A DNA stretch of 33,105 nt from JAUREX01 sp964472135 (lineage in GTDB: Bacteria; Pseudomonadota; Alphaproteobacteria; Rhodobacterales; Rhodobacteraceae): NCBI GenBank assembly GCA_964472135.1, contig CAYYJB010000024.1, forward strand, positions 1-33,105, read 5' to 3'. The notes under the pieces are model-generated. The model had not been told where the DNA came from and did not search any database. It saw only the letters and a program-made list of their open reading frames with translations. The translations under genes and the position numbers were made by a program. Below, in pieces: positions 7,769 to 15,698 of the stretch (the stretch's first letter is position 1; every line of letters begins with the position of its first letter).

Positions 7769-8618
7769 CAGCCCCCCCCGCCGCCAGGGGCGGCCTGCGC
7801 TGGGCCGAGCGCGGTCAGGATCCGCAACAACCGGCGGCGTTGCGTCGGCGGCGTCGCGGCATCGTCGGCCAGCGCCTCGAGACGCGCGCGCGCGGCTCCG
7901 ATCTCGCCCGCCTCGAGGTCGGCGAGCGCGAGATGTTCCTCGGCGAGAGTGCGCAGCGGCCGCCCCGGCACGATCAGCGCCTCAAGCTCGGACCGGCGCG
8001 CGGCAGGGTCGAGCGCACCCGTCGCGGCCCCGATCGAGATCCGCCGCAACCGCGCGAGATCGGACCAGACGGGATCGAGCCCCGGCGCCGCCGCCACCTC
8101 TGCGAGCGCCGCCATCATCGCATCGCGGCGCGCAGGATCGGCCTCCGGATCGGCCNNNNNNNNNNNNNNNNNNNNNNNNNNNNNNNNNNNNNNNNNNNNN
8201 NNNNNNNNNNNNNNNNNNNNNNNNNNNNNNNNNNNNNNNNNNNNNNNNNNNNNNNTGCGAGCGCCGCCATCATCGCATCGCGGCGCGCAGGATCGGCCTC
8301 CGGATCGGCCTCCGGATCGGCCATCCCGGCGCTGATCAGCACGGCGATGGCGCGCTGATCGGGGGTCGCTCCAAGCCCGGCCAGTGCCGCGGTGCGCGCG
8401 GCTTCATCAGGGGCATCGATCGCCGCGTGCAGCGCGTCGCCGAAGGCGCGCGCCGCCGCTGCCTCGCGCGATGCCGTCCATTCGCGCCAGGCCGCCCCGC
8501 CGACGATCAGCGCAACGATCAGGCCGCCGATCCAGCCAAAGCGACGCAGCACGCCGAAGACGCGGTCGCGCCGGACCTCTTCGGTCACCTCGTCGATGAA
8601 GCTGTCGGGGTTCGACAC
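7768..8618 (-). CDS. YfgM-like tetratricopeptide membrane protein, interrupted by an assembly gap
   Basis: A periplasmic TPR protein with one N-terminal membrane anchor, similar to YfgM, which works with the translocon and periplasmic chaperones. It begins SNPDSFIDEVTEEVRRDRVFGVLRR, then a membrane segment (WIGGLIVALIVGGAAW), then helical repeats rich in AxxxLAxL. I chose the GTG at 8618 because GGAGG lies five bases before it and relatives start at this point. The gene is broken only by 100 Ns whose flanks repeat the same 55 bases; joining at that overlap removes 155 bases and restores one frame of 231 residues, including a DPEADPEADPA repeat. The stop overlaps the bamB start by one base. 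Confidence 0.8.
8101..8155. repeat. 55-base contig-end duplication, left copy
   Basis: These 55 bases directly before the N-run are identical to 8256-8310 directly after it. The match ends exactly at the gap on both sides, so it is best read as two contig ends sharing an unmerged overlap and not as a biological duplication. Confidence 0.9.
8156..8255. other. Assembly gap of exactly 100 Ns
   Basis: The run of Ns covers 8156-8255, which is 100 bases, the conventional placeholder for a gap of unknown size. It lies within the TPR gene beside a 12-base tandem repeat. Because the flanking 55 bases are the same on both sides, the true gap is probably absent or a few repeat units. Confidence 0.97.
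8256..8310. repeat. 55-base contig-end duplication, right copy
   Basis: Identical to 8101-8155 and starting at the first base after the N-run. Within it and just beyond it starts the 12-base tandem repeat that probably caused the assembly break. Confidence 0.9.
8291..8322. repeat. 12-base tandem repeat (2.7 copies)
   Basis: The unit GATCGGCCTCCG occurs at 8291-8302 and 8303-8314, with a partial copy GATCGGCC at 8315-8322. Read on the minus strand it encodes DPEA repeats in the TPR protein. Since the unit is a multiple of three, copy-number change would keep the frame. The real copy number is uncertain because the assembly broke here. Confidence 0.85.
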
Positions 8619-8662
8619 CGCGCCCTCCGCCGGCGGTCGGTCCGCCCTGCAATCCGACCGCC

Positions 8663-8692
8663 GTTCTACACGCAAGGGGCCGAACTTGCCAA
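8663..8692 (-). promoter_or_regulatory. Putative promoter of the TPR-bamB-der operon
   Basis: TTGGCA (8692-8687), an 18-base spacer and TAGAAC (8668-8663) on the minus strand. It lies in the 102-base space between the phoR-like gene and the TPR gene, and would give a leader of about 38 bases carrying GGAGG before the GTG start. Confidence 0.45.
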
Positions 8693-8720
8693 CCCCCGCC
8701 GCCCGCGGCCCGATGCGCGC

Positions 8721-9752
8721 CTATCGGCCGGGAAGCGCGGGCAGGATCACCTCGAAGCGGCTGCCTTCGCCCGGTGCGCTGTCGATGCGTAGCCGTCCGC
8801 GGTGTCGGTTGACGATGTGCTTGACGATCGCGAGCCCGAGTCCCGTGCCGCCCTTCTCGCGCGAGCGGTGGCTGTCCACGCGATAGAAGCGCTCGGTCAG
8901 GCGGGGCAGGTGGATGGGGTCGATCCCCTCGCCGCGGTCGATGACGGCGACGCTGACGGCCGGGCCGCGCAGCGCCGGCGAGGCAGGATCGTGGCGCAGT
9001 TCGATGCGCACCTCGCCGCCCGAGCCCCCGTACTTGATGGCGTTCTCGATCAGATTGTGCAGGACCTGCGTGATCTGGTCGTGATCGGCCGGGATCTCGG
9101 GCAGGTCGGGCGGGCAGTCGATGACGACGCGCACGCGCGCCTCGGCGGCGACGCCGCGCAGTGTGGTCGCCACGCTGCCGACGAGGGGGCCGATCTCGAC
9201 GATCTCGGAGGGGCGGACGCGCTCTTCGGCCTCGACCCGGCTGAGCGAGAGCAGATCGCCCACCAGCCGATTCATCCGCAGCGCCTCGCGCTCCATGATG
9301 TCGAGAAAGCGTCCGCGCGCGGCCGGATCGTCGCGCGCGGGGCCCTGCAGCGTCTCGATGAAGCCAAGGAGCGCCGTGAGGGGGGTGCGCAGCTCGTGGC
9401 TGACGTTTGCAACGAAATCGCGCCGGATCTCGCCCGCGTGCTCGATGTCGCTGATGTCCTCGAAGGCGAGGCTCGCCCCCTCGCGGCCAAGCGCCGCGAC
9501 ATGGACGCGAAAGATCGAATCGCGCGAGGGGCCCGTCAGCACGAGCCGCGCCTCGCCGTCGGCGCCGCCGTTCAGGACCCGCTCCAGCAGCGTCGCGACC
9601 TCGGGCTGCCGCAGCGCCGCCATATAGTGCCGACCCTGCACCTCTGGCCCGAAGAGGGCGCGCGCGCGCGCATTCATCCGCAGGATGCGCGCGTCCGTCG
9701 CGACCACCAGAACCGGCAGCGGCAATCCGTTGAGCAGCGCATCGGTGATCAT
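8721..9752 (-). CDS. phoR: PhoR-like soluble sensor histidine kinase
   Basis: A sensor kinase of 343 residues from the ATG at 9752. I chose this start because longer reading would run into the DAHP synthase gene; a TTG at 9776 is also possible. A PAS-like domain covers about residues 8-100 (PVLVVATDARILRMNARARALFG). The dimerisation/phosphoacceptor box FVANVSHELRTPLTALLGF puts the phosphorylated histidine at residue 119. The ATPase domain has the N box QVLHNLIENAIKYG, G1 VIDRGEGID and G2 GGTGLGLAIVKHIVNRH. The H-box and PAS arrangement are PhoR type (phosphate starvation). No membrane segment is visible, and pst, phoU and phoB are not next to it, so the assignment rests on sequence type. Confidence 0.75.
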   Translation of the reverse strand: MITDALLNGLPLPVLVVATDARILRMNARARALFGPEVQGRHYMAALRQPEVATLLERVLNGGADGEARLVLTGPSRDSIFRVHVAALGREGASLAFEDISDIEHAGEIRRDFVANVSHELRTPLTALLGFIETLQGPARDDPAARGRFLDIMEREALRMNRLVGDLLSLSRVEAEERVRPSEIVEIGPLVGSVATTLRGVAAEARVRVVIDCPPDLPEIPADHDQITQVLHNLIENAIKYGGSGGEVRIELRHDPASPALRGPAVSVAVIDRGEGIDPIHLPRLTERFYRVDSHRSREKGGTGLGLAIVKHIVNRHRGRLRIDSAPGEGSRFEVILPALPGR

Positions 9753-9786
9753 CTCAGCCGCGCCACGGATTGCCAACCCGCCGCCA

Positions 9787-11157
9787 CTAGAGCGCGGCCG
9801 CAGCTGGCCGCGTGCCCGCGGCCGAAAGCTCCTCGGCGACAAGGAAGGCAAGTTCCAGCGCCTGGCTCGCGTTCAGGCGCGGGTCGCAGGCGGTATGGTA
9901 GCGGTCCGAGAGGTCCTCGTCGCTGACGGCACGCAGCCCGCCCGTGCACTCGGTCACGTCCTTGCCCGTCATCTCGAAATGCACGCCGCCCGGGATCGTG
10001 CCCTCGGCGCGGTGGATGGCGAAGAACTCGCGCACCTCGCGCAGCACGCTCTCGAACGGGCGGGTCTTGTAGCCGCTCGCGGCCTTGATCGTGTTGCCGT
10101 GCATCGGGTCGCACGACCAGACCACATTCGCCCCGGCCTCGCGCACCGCGCGGATCAGGCGCGGCAGGTTCTCGCCGACCTTGCCCGCCCCGAAGCGCGC
10201 GATGAGGGTGAGCCGCCCGGGTTCGTTGGCGGGGTTCAGCCGGTCGATCAGCCGCTTGAGGTCGTCGGAGGTGAGCGACGGCCCGCACTTGAGGCCGATC
10301 GGGTTCTGCACCCCCTCGCAGAAGGTGACATGCGCGCCGTCGGGCTGGCGGGTGCGGTCGCCGATCCAGATCATGTGCCCAGAGCCCGCCACCGGCAGGC
10401 CGGTCGTCGAATCGATGCGGCAGAGCGCTTCCTCGTATTCGAGCAGGAGCGCCTCGTGGCTCGTGTAGAAATCGACCTGCGAGAGCGCGGGGGCCGTCCG
10501 GGCGCTGACGCCCGCCGCCGCCATGAATTCGAGCGCGTCGGCGATCCGGGCCGAGATCTCGCGATAGCGTTCGGCCTTGTCCTGATCGGCAAAGCCGAGG
10601 GTCCAGGAATGGACCCGCCCGATATCGGCGAAGCCCCCGGTCGAGAAGGCCCGCAGCAGGTTCAGCGACGCCGCCGCCTGCGTGTAGGCCTGCAGCATCC
10701 GCGCGGGATCGGGGACGCGCGCCTCGGGGGTGAAGTCGAAGCCGTTGATGATGTCGCCGCGGTACGAGGGCAGCTCGACCCCGCCGATCACCTCGGTCGG
10801 CGCCGAGCGCGGCTTGGCGAACTGGCCCGCCATGCGCCCGACCTTGACGACCGGCAGCTTGGCGCCCCAGGTCAGCACGACGGCCATCTGCAGCATCACG
10901 CGGAAGGTGTCGCGGATGTTGTCGGCCGAGAATTCGGCGAAGCTCTCGGCGCAATCCCCGCCCTGCAGCAAAAAGGCGCGGCCCTCGGCCACATCGCCGA
11001 GCGCGCGCTTCAGCCGGCGCGCCTCGCCGGCAAAGACGAGGGGGGGATATTTCGCCAGTTGCGCCTCGACCGCCGCGAGCGCTGCCGCGTCGGGATAGTC
11101 GGGCATCTGCACCCGGGGCCTGCTGCGCCAGTCCGATTTCGTCCAACCCGTCGTCAT
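9787..11157 (-). CDS. aroG: Class II (plant-type) 3-deoxy-7-phosphoheptulonate synthase
   Basis: A 456-residue type II DAHP synthase, which condenses phosphoenolpyruvate and erythrose 4-phosphate in the first step of the shikimate pathway. Family marks are the metal-binding cysteine in LLQGGDCAESFAEF (C69), GRMAGQFAKPRS, the arginine/lysine patch KCGPSLTSDDLKRLID, the metal histidine in WSCDPMHGNT, GGVHFEMTGKDVTECTGG with a metal glutamate, and TACDPRLNASQALELAF with a metal aspartate. The length is normal and all metal ligands are present. It is transcribed divergently from the GlxA-type regulator. A GGACAGGAT ribosome site lies a few bases before the ATG. Confidence 0.96.
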   Translation of the reverse strand: MTTGWTKSDWRSRPRVQMPDYPDAAALAAVEAQLAKYPPLVFAGEARRLKRALGDVAEGRAFLLQGGDCAESFAEFSADNIRDTFRVMLQMAVVLTWGAKLPVVKVGRMAGQFAKPRSAPTEVIGGVELPSYRGDIINGFDFTPEARVPDPARMLQAYTQAAASLNLLRAFSTGGFADIGRVHSWTLGFADQDKAERYREISARIADALEFMAAAGVSARTAPALSQVDFYTSHEALLLEYEEALCRIDSTTGLPVAGSGHMIWIGDRTRQPDGAHVTFCEGVQNPIGLKCGPSLTSDDLKRLIDRLNPANEPGRLTLIARFGAGKVGENLPRLIRAVREAGANVVWSCDPMHGNTIKAASGYKTRPFESVLREVREFFAIHRAEGTIPGGVHFEMTGKDVTECTGGLRAVSDEDLSDRYHTACDPRLNASQALELAFLVAEELSAAGTRPAAAAL

Positions 11158-11189
11158 GATCCTGTCCTGCGCTTGACCGTCAGCGGGTG

Positions 11190-11218
11190 CTCATATCGCT
11201 TCATTCGCGCGCTGCCAA
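11190..11218 (-). promoter_or_regulatory. Putative aroG promoter
   Basis: TTGGCA (11218-11213), a 17-base spacer and TATGAG (11195-11190) on the minus strand, giving a predicted start about 11183 and a leader of about 26 bases. The inverted repeat at 11229-11248 is immediately upstream of the -35. Confidence 0.5.
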
Positions 11219-11228
11219 CCGCCAAGGC

Positions 11229-11248
11229 CCCGCAATCCCCCTTGCGGG
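11229..11248. promoter_or_regulatory. Inverted repeat between aroG and the GlxA-type regulator
   Basis: CCCGCAA (11229-11235) and TTGCGGG (11242-11248) are a perfect seven-base inverted repeat with a six-base centre. An outer CCAAC (11215-11219) and GTTGG (11252-11256) add a second pair of arms. It sits just upstream of the aroG -35 and overlaps a possible TTGCGG-N16-TATCGC promoter for the regulator, so it could be an operator for either gene. What binds is not known. Confidence 0.4.
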
Positions 11249-11301
11249 TGCGTTGGAATGCTGTATCGCTCTAGCGGAAAACGACGCTTTCGGGTCGCAA
11301 C

Positions 11302-12306
11302 ATGACGATCACCCAGAGGCGGACAGGTTTGGCAGGGGCGCAGGCCTCGCCCAGGCGGTTCGTCTTTCTCCTGCTCGACAGCTTCACGATGATGTCGTTC
11401 GCCGGTGCGATCGAACCCCTGCGCATCGCCAACCGCATGGCGGGGCGGCGCATTTATGATTGGTTGCTGGCGGGCGAGGGCGGCGAGAGCGTGCGCTGCT
11501 CCAACGGCGCGTCGTTTCGCCTCGACATCGGGCTCGAGGACATCGACCGCGAGGACACGATCCTCGTCTGCGGCGGCGTCGATGTGCAGAAGGCCACGAC
11601 CCGCGCCATCCTCAACTGGCTCCGGCGCGAGGCGCGGCGAGGTGTCGCGGTGGGGGGGCTCTGCACCGGATCCTATGCGCTTGCCAAGGCGGGGCTGCTC
11701 GACGGTCGCAGGGCCACGATCCACTGGGAGAATCAGGACGGCTTCGCCGAGGAGTTCACCGAGGTGACGCTGTCGAAATCGGTCTTCGTCGTGGATGGCA
11801 ACCGGCTTTCGACAGCGGGCGGAACGGCATCGATCGACCTCATGCTGAAGATCATCGCCAACGACCACGGCGAGGATCTGGCGAACGCCGTCGCCGACCA
11901 GCTCATCTATTCCGCGATCCGCACCGACCGCGACACGCAGCGGCTGTCGATCCCGACCCGCATCGGCGTACGCCACCCCAAGCTCGCGCAGGTGATCGGG
12001 ATGATGGAGGCCGCGATCGAGGAGCCCGTCAGCCCCTCCGAACTGGCCGAGGATGTCGGCATGTCGACCCGCCAGCTCGAGCGGCTCTTCCGCCGCTACC
12101 TCAACCGCAGCCCCAAGCGCTATTACATGGAACTGCGGCTGCAGAAGGCGCGCAACCTGCTCATGCAGACGGACATGAGCGTCATCAACGTGGCGCTTGC
12201 CTGCGGGTTTGCGAGCCCCTCGCACTTTTCCAAGTGCTACCGCGCGCAATACAACACCACCCCCTACCGCGAGCGCGGCACGCAGGGGATGCGCCTGTCG
12301 GTCTGA
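11302..12306 (+). CDS. GlxA/AraC family transcriptional regulator
   Basis: A 334-residue regulator of the GlxA type. The N-terminal DJ-1/PfpI-like domain (about residues 18-200) starts FVFLLLDSFTMMSFAGAIEPLRIAN and contains the nucleophile-elbow region GVAVGGLCTGSYALAKAG, where the cysteine sits as in this class. The C-terminal AraC domain (about 225-330) has two helix-turn-helices: SPSELAEDVGMSTRQLERLF and INVALACGFASPSHFSKCYR, ending TTPYRERG. Relatives such as GbdR, CdhR and ArgR-type regulators sense betaine, carnitine or arginine metabolism. No such catabolic genes flank it, so the effector is unknown. It reads divergently from aroG and ends one base from the TauE-type gene. Confidence 0.88.
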   Translation: MTITQRRTGLAGAQASPRRFVFLLLDSFTMMSFAGAIEPLRIANRMAGRRIYDWLLAGEGGESVRCSNGASFRLDIGLEDIDREDTILVCGGVDVQKATTRAILNWLRREARRGVAVGGLCTGSYALAKAGLLDGRRATIHWENQDGFAEEFTEVTLSKSVFVVDGNRLSTAGGTASIDLMLKIIANDHGEDLANAVADQLIYSAIRTDRDTQRLSIPTRIGVRHPKLAQVIGMMEAAIEEPVSPSELAEDVGMSTRQLERLFRRYLNRSPKRYYMELRLQKARNLLMQTDMSVINVALACGFASPSHFSKCYRAQYNTTPYRERGTQGMRLSV

Positions 12307-12307
12307 T

Positions 12308-13078
12308 TCAGAACCCGAGCGCGCCGCGCAACAGGTTGAGGCCCGTGATCAGCAGAAGGATCAGCGTCCAGCGCCGGAAGCGCGCCGGATCGAGCCGGTC
12401 CTGCAGCCAGTAGCCCGCCGCCATCCCCGCCATCGCCGGCACGATCAGCGCGGCCGAGAGCGGCACGGTCGCTGCGTTCAGGATGCCCGATTGCAGATGC
12501 GCCGCGGTCAGGATCACCGCCCCGATCAGGAACACGACGCCCTGCACGCGCACCGTCTCCTGCTTGTCCGCCCCGACCGAGAGCAGGTAGATCAGCACCG
12601 GCGGCCCCCACACGCCCGAAATCCCGCCATAGAGCCCGCCGACGATGCCGAGCGCATATTCGGCGCGCCGCCGGTGCTCGAGCCTCAGCGCGAGGCTGCG
12701 GCCGGCAAGCTGGACGCCCGCGAACAGCACCACCGGCACGCCCAGAAGCCCGAGCATCAGCGCCTCGGGGATGACGCGCACGAACTGGGCCGAGACGACG
12801 ATGAAGATCACGATCATCCCGATCAGCCGCCGATAGGTGACGACCGACCGCCACGCCGCCGCCGGTCCCTGCCGCAGCGCCTGCGAGACATTCGTCACGA
12901 CCGTGGGCAGGATGAGCGCGGCGAGCGCCGTCTGCGGCGGCATGAAGGCCCCGAAGGACGAGATCATGATGAGCGGCATCGCAAAGCCGATCGCGCCCTT
13001 GACGAAGCCCGCGGCAAAGGTGACCCCGAACGCGAGCGCCACCGCCCAGAGCGGCAAGCCCGCCGATATCGCCTCCAT
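12308..13078 (-). CDS. TauE/SafE family membrane transporter
   Basis: A 256-residue membrane protein of the sulfite/organosulfur exporter family (DUF81). Seven to eight hydrophobic stretches are visible. The conserved first motif is GVTFAAGFVKGAIGFAMPLIM (about residues 16-36) and the repeated second half has GIVGGLYGGISGVWGPPVLIYLL (about 143-165), which is the family's inverted-repeat signature. I chose the ATG at 13078 (MEAISAGLPLW); an in-frame longer reading has no support. Substrate cannot be read from the sequence; sulfite, sulfoacetate and taurine breakdown products are typical. No sulfur-metabolism gene is adjacent. It is divergent from mcd. Confidence 0.88.
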   Translation of the reverse strand: MEAISAGLPLWAVALAFGVTFAAGFVKGAIGFAMPLIMISSFGAFMPPQTALAALILPTVVTNVSQALRQGPAAAWRSVVTYRRLIGMIVIFIVVSAQFVRVIPEALMLGLLGVPVVLFAGVQLAGRSLALRLEHRRRAEYALGIVGGLYGGISGVWGPPVLIYLLSVGADKQETVRVQGVVFLIGAVILTAAHLQSGILNAATVPLSAALIVPAMAGMAAGYWLQDRLDPARFRRWTLILLLITGLNLLRGALGF

Positions 13079-13191
13079 CCGCGCCTCCGACGCATCTTGC
13101 GCGCCGGGTGCTAGCGCGTTTCCGCACCGGCTGCACCGAAAAATCGCGAGGGACATTTTCGTGCTGGAAATGCGGCGGGTGCGAATTAATA

Positions 13192-13220
13192 TTGCGCTGC
13201 GGCTGCAAACATCCTAAGCC
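13192..13220 (+). promoter_or_regulatory. Putative mcd promoter
   Basis: TTGCGC (13192-13197), a 17-base spacer and TAAGCC (13215-13220). The spacer holds TGCAAA (13203-13208), and an AT-rich block (GAATTAATATT) precedes the -35; both contrast with the GC-rich surroundings and could be regulator contact sites. The predicted start is about 13227, and AGGAG at 13234-13238 is the ribosome site. Confidence 0.5.
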
Positions 13221-13246
13221 CGCACCGACCCTCAGGAGCCCGCGCC

Positions 13247-14941
13247 ATGCCCCACGACGGACAAACCCTCGCCGATCTCTCCCCCGTCCTCGACGGTCTG
13301 CGCGACCATGTCCGCGCGGCCTGCGCCCCGGTCGGCGCGCTTCTGGCGCGCGCGACCGAGCGGCTTCGCGCCGATGTCGCCCCCGCGGGCCGGATCGACC
13401 CCGCGCTGCTCGAGGCGCGCCAGTCGGCGGCGCACGGGCTTGCCTGGCTCGCGACCTATGCCGAGTCGGTCAACCAGATGTCGGCGTGGGCCGACCGTCT
13501 GGCCGATGCCGGGCAGTTCGGCGAGATGGAGGCGCTGATCCTCCAGATCGGGGCGGGCGAATACCTCGCGCAGATTGCGGGCGGCATCCCGATGAACCAG
13601 GGCGAGGTCGTGCGCCCGCGCGACCTCGGCGCGAGTGCGGCCGAGATGGCGGCCTTCGCGGCCGAGGCGCCGGTCGCGGCGCTGCTCGAGGGCGGGAACA
13701 CGGGTGCGGCGCGCGCGCGCCTTGTCGCGCTCATCCGCGCGGCGGCAGGCGCCGCGACCTATGGCGCGAGCGGGCTCGACGACGAGATGGAGATGATCCG
13801 CACCCAGTTCCGCCGCTTCGCCGACGAAGAGGTGGCCCCCCACGCCCATGGCTGGCACCTCGCGGATGAGCTGATCCCGATGGAGACGATTGGCGCGCTG
13901 GCCGAGCTTGGCGTCTTCGGCCTGACGATCCCCGAGGAATACGGCGGGCTCGGCATGCCCAAGACCGCGATGGTCGTCGTCTCCGAGGAGCTTTCGCGCG
14001 GCTACATCGGCGTGGGCAGCCTCGGCACCCGGACCGAGATCGCGGCCGAGCTTATCCTCTGCGGCGGGACCGAGGCGCAAAAGCGCGACTGGCTGCCGCG
14101 GCTCGCCTCGGGCGAGATCCTGCCGACGGCGGTCTTTACCGAACCGAACACCGGCTCGGACCTCGGCGCGCTGCGCACCCGCGCGGTGCGCGAGGGCGAC
14201 GTCTGGCGCGTCACCGGCAACAAGACATGGATCACTCACGCCGCGCGCACCCATGTGATGACGCTGCTCGCCCGCACCGATCCGGCCACGACCGATTATC
14301 GCGGCCTGTCGATGTTCCTTGCCGAGAAGATCCCCGGCACCGACGCGGCACCCTTCCCCACCCCCGGCATGACGGGCGGCGAGATCGAGGTGCTCGGCTA
14401 TCGCGGGATGAAGGAGTATGAGCTTGCCTTCGACGGCTTCGAGGTCAGGGGCGAGAACCTCCTTGGCGGGGTCGAGGGGCAGGGCTTTCGCCAGCTGATG
14501 CAGACCTTCGAATCGGCGCGCATCCAGACGGCGGCGCGCGCGATCGGGGTCGCGCAGAACGCGCTCGACCTCGGGCTGCGCTATGGCGAGGACCGCAAGC
14601 AGTTCGGCAAGCCGCTGATCGCCTTCCCGCGCGTCTCCGACAAGATCGCGATGATGGCGGCCGAGATCATGATCGCGCGGCAGCTCACCTATTACTCGGC
14701 CCATCAGAAGGACAGCGGCAAGCGCTGCGACCTCGAGGCCGGGATGGCGAAACTTCTTGGCGCCCGCGTGGCGTGGGCGGCGGCGGACAATGCGCTCCAG
14801 ATCCACGGCGGCAACGGCTTCGCGCTCGAATACCAGATCAGCCGCGTGCTCTGCGATGCGCGCATCCTCAACATCTTCGAGGGCGCGGCCGAGATCCAGG
14901 CGCAGGTCATCGCGCGCCGGATCCTCGACGGCGGGAACTGA
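13247..14941 (+). CDS. mcd: (2S)-Methylsuccinyl-CoA dehydrogenase (acyl-CoA dehydrogenase family)
   Basis: A 564-residue flavoprotein. The acyl-CoA dehydrogenase core occupies about residues 180-564 and is preceded by an N-terminal extension of about 175 residues, a layout typical of Mcd, which oxidises methylsuccinyl-CoA to mesaconyl-CoA in the ethylmalonyl-CoA pathway. Core motifs include GVFGLTIPEEYGGLGM, AVFTEPNTGSDLGALRTRA, VTGNKTWITHA and EDRKQFGKPL. The catalytic base is E545 in NIFEGAAEIQAQ. The start ATG follows AGGAG by eight bases. With mce at 4410 it marks acetyl-CoA assimilation without isocitrate lyase, although ccr, ecm and the mesaconyl-CoA hydratase gene are outside the window. 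Another long-chain-specific acyl-CoA dehydrogenase is the main alternative. Confidence 0.82.
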   Translation: MPHDGQTLADLSPVLDGLRDHVRAACAPVGALLARATERLRADVAPAGRIDPALLEARQSAAHGLAWLATYAESVNQMSAWADRLADAGQFGEMEALILQIGAGEYLAQIAGGIPMNQGEVVRPRDLGASAAEMAAFAAEAPVAALLEGGNTGAARARLVALIRAAAGAATYGASGLDDEMEMIRTQFRRFADEEVAPHAHGWHLADELIPMETIGALAELGVFGLTIPEEYGGLGMPKTAMVVVSEELSRGYIGVGSLGTRTEIAAELILCGGTEAQKRDWLPRLASGEILPTAVFTEPNTGSDLGALRTRAVREGDVWRVTGNKTWITHAARTHVMTLLARTDPATTDYRGLSMFLAEKIPGTDAAPFPTPGMTGGEIEVLGYRGMKEYELAFDGFEVRGENLLGGVEGQGFRQLMQTFESARIQTAARAIGVAQNALDLGLRYGEDRKQFGKPLIAFPRVSDKIAMMAAEIMIARQLTYYSAHQKDSGKRCDLEAGMAKLLGARVAWAAADNALQIHGGNGFALEYQISRVLCDARILNIFEGAAEIQAQVIARRILDGGN

Positions 14942-14947
14942 GCCGCC

Positions 14948-15664
14948 TCAGCCCCGCTTCGGCGCGCCGACCATGAAGGGCCGGCGCGCCCGGGTCGACA
15001 GCGCGAGCGCGATGATCGGGATCGAGAACAGGCACCAGATCGCCGGCCCCTCGTTCGGGTCGGTCGTCAGCGCGAACGACAGCACCGGCCCCGCGACGAA
15101 GTTCAGCGCCGCGAAACGCCACGCGCCATAGAGCGCCGGCAGCAGGAACACCGCGATCATGTAGCTCGGGAACCCGGTGCGGGTGCCGAGCGCGGCCTCG
15201 AGCGGGACGAGGAGCCCGTTGTAGGGCACATCCCACGCCTGATGCCAGGTGCCCGTGCGGGTGCAGAGCGCCTCGGCGCAGAGCGCGACCCCCTCGGCGC
15301 AGCGGCCGAACGACCCGATGGGCAGCAGTTGCAGCACGATGACTGCGCTTGCCACCGTCGCCGCCGCGATGATCCGCCGCCGGCTGCGCGCGGGCAGGGC
15401 GGGGTGCAGCAGCGCCATGGCAAAGAGGTTGATGACGATCGGCTGCAGCGCGATATGCGCCACGGCCGAGAGCGTCACCGCCCGGTTGGCGGGCGTGCCG
15501 CACTGGTCGATGACGCCGTAGCCCGCAAGCTGGATCGCCTCCATCGCCGCGAAGAAGCCGAGCGTCAGCGGCACGGGCCAGGGCGCGCCGCGCCGGTGCG
15601 TGATGGCCGCCGCCCCCACCCCGGCCACGATCATCCCTGCGGTAATGCCGACGCCCCAGCACAT
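14948..15664 (-). CDS. DUF5765 family membrane protein
   Basis: A 238-residue polytopic membrane protein starting MCWGVGITAGMIVAGVGAAA, the usual N-terminus of DUF5765. I therefore use the ATG at 15664, not the in-frame start 18 codons upstream. About seven hydrophobic segments are visible. Conserved features are FFAAMEAIQLAGYGVIDQC (about residues 43-61), ANRAVTLSAVAHIALQPIVIN, a cysteine-rich loop (GRCAEGVALCAEALCTRTGTWH, about 130-150) and GFPSYMIAVFLLPALYG. The function is unknown. It ends six bases from mcd on the opposite strand. A hairpin at 15699-15729 separates it from the phosphatidyltransferase gene, so it may not be fully cotranscribed. Confidence 0.72.
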   Translation of the reverse strand: MCWGVGITAGMIVAGVGAAAITHRRGAPWPVPLTLGFFAAMEAIQLAGYGVIDQCGTPANRAVTLSAVAHIALQPIVINLFAMALLHPALPARSRRRIIAAATVASAVIVLQLLPIGSFGRCAEGVALCAEALCTRTGTWHQAWDVPYNGLLVPLEAALGTRTGFPSYMIAVFLLPALYGAWRFAALNFVAGPVLSFALTTDPNEGPAIWCLFSIPIIALALSTRARRPFMVGAPKRG

Positions 15665-15698
15665 GCGGGCCCCCTGAAATCGTCCGTCGAGCGTGCCA

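Noticed and set aside
8101..8310. Direct repeat flanking an insertion, such as a target-site duplication
   Set aside because: Both copies end exactly at the N-run and the length is 55, which fits contig overlap far better than any transposon.
8115..8675. Frameshifted or pseudogenised TPR gene
   Set aside because: The frame loss comes only from the 100-N filler and the duplicated 55 bases; collapsing them restores an intact gene.
13079..13156. In-frame extension of the TauE-type protein with a CxxC motif (CSRCG)
   Set aside because: It has no ribosome site, is unlike relatives, and would fill the shared upstream region with mcd.
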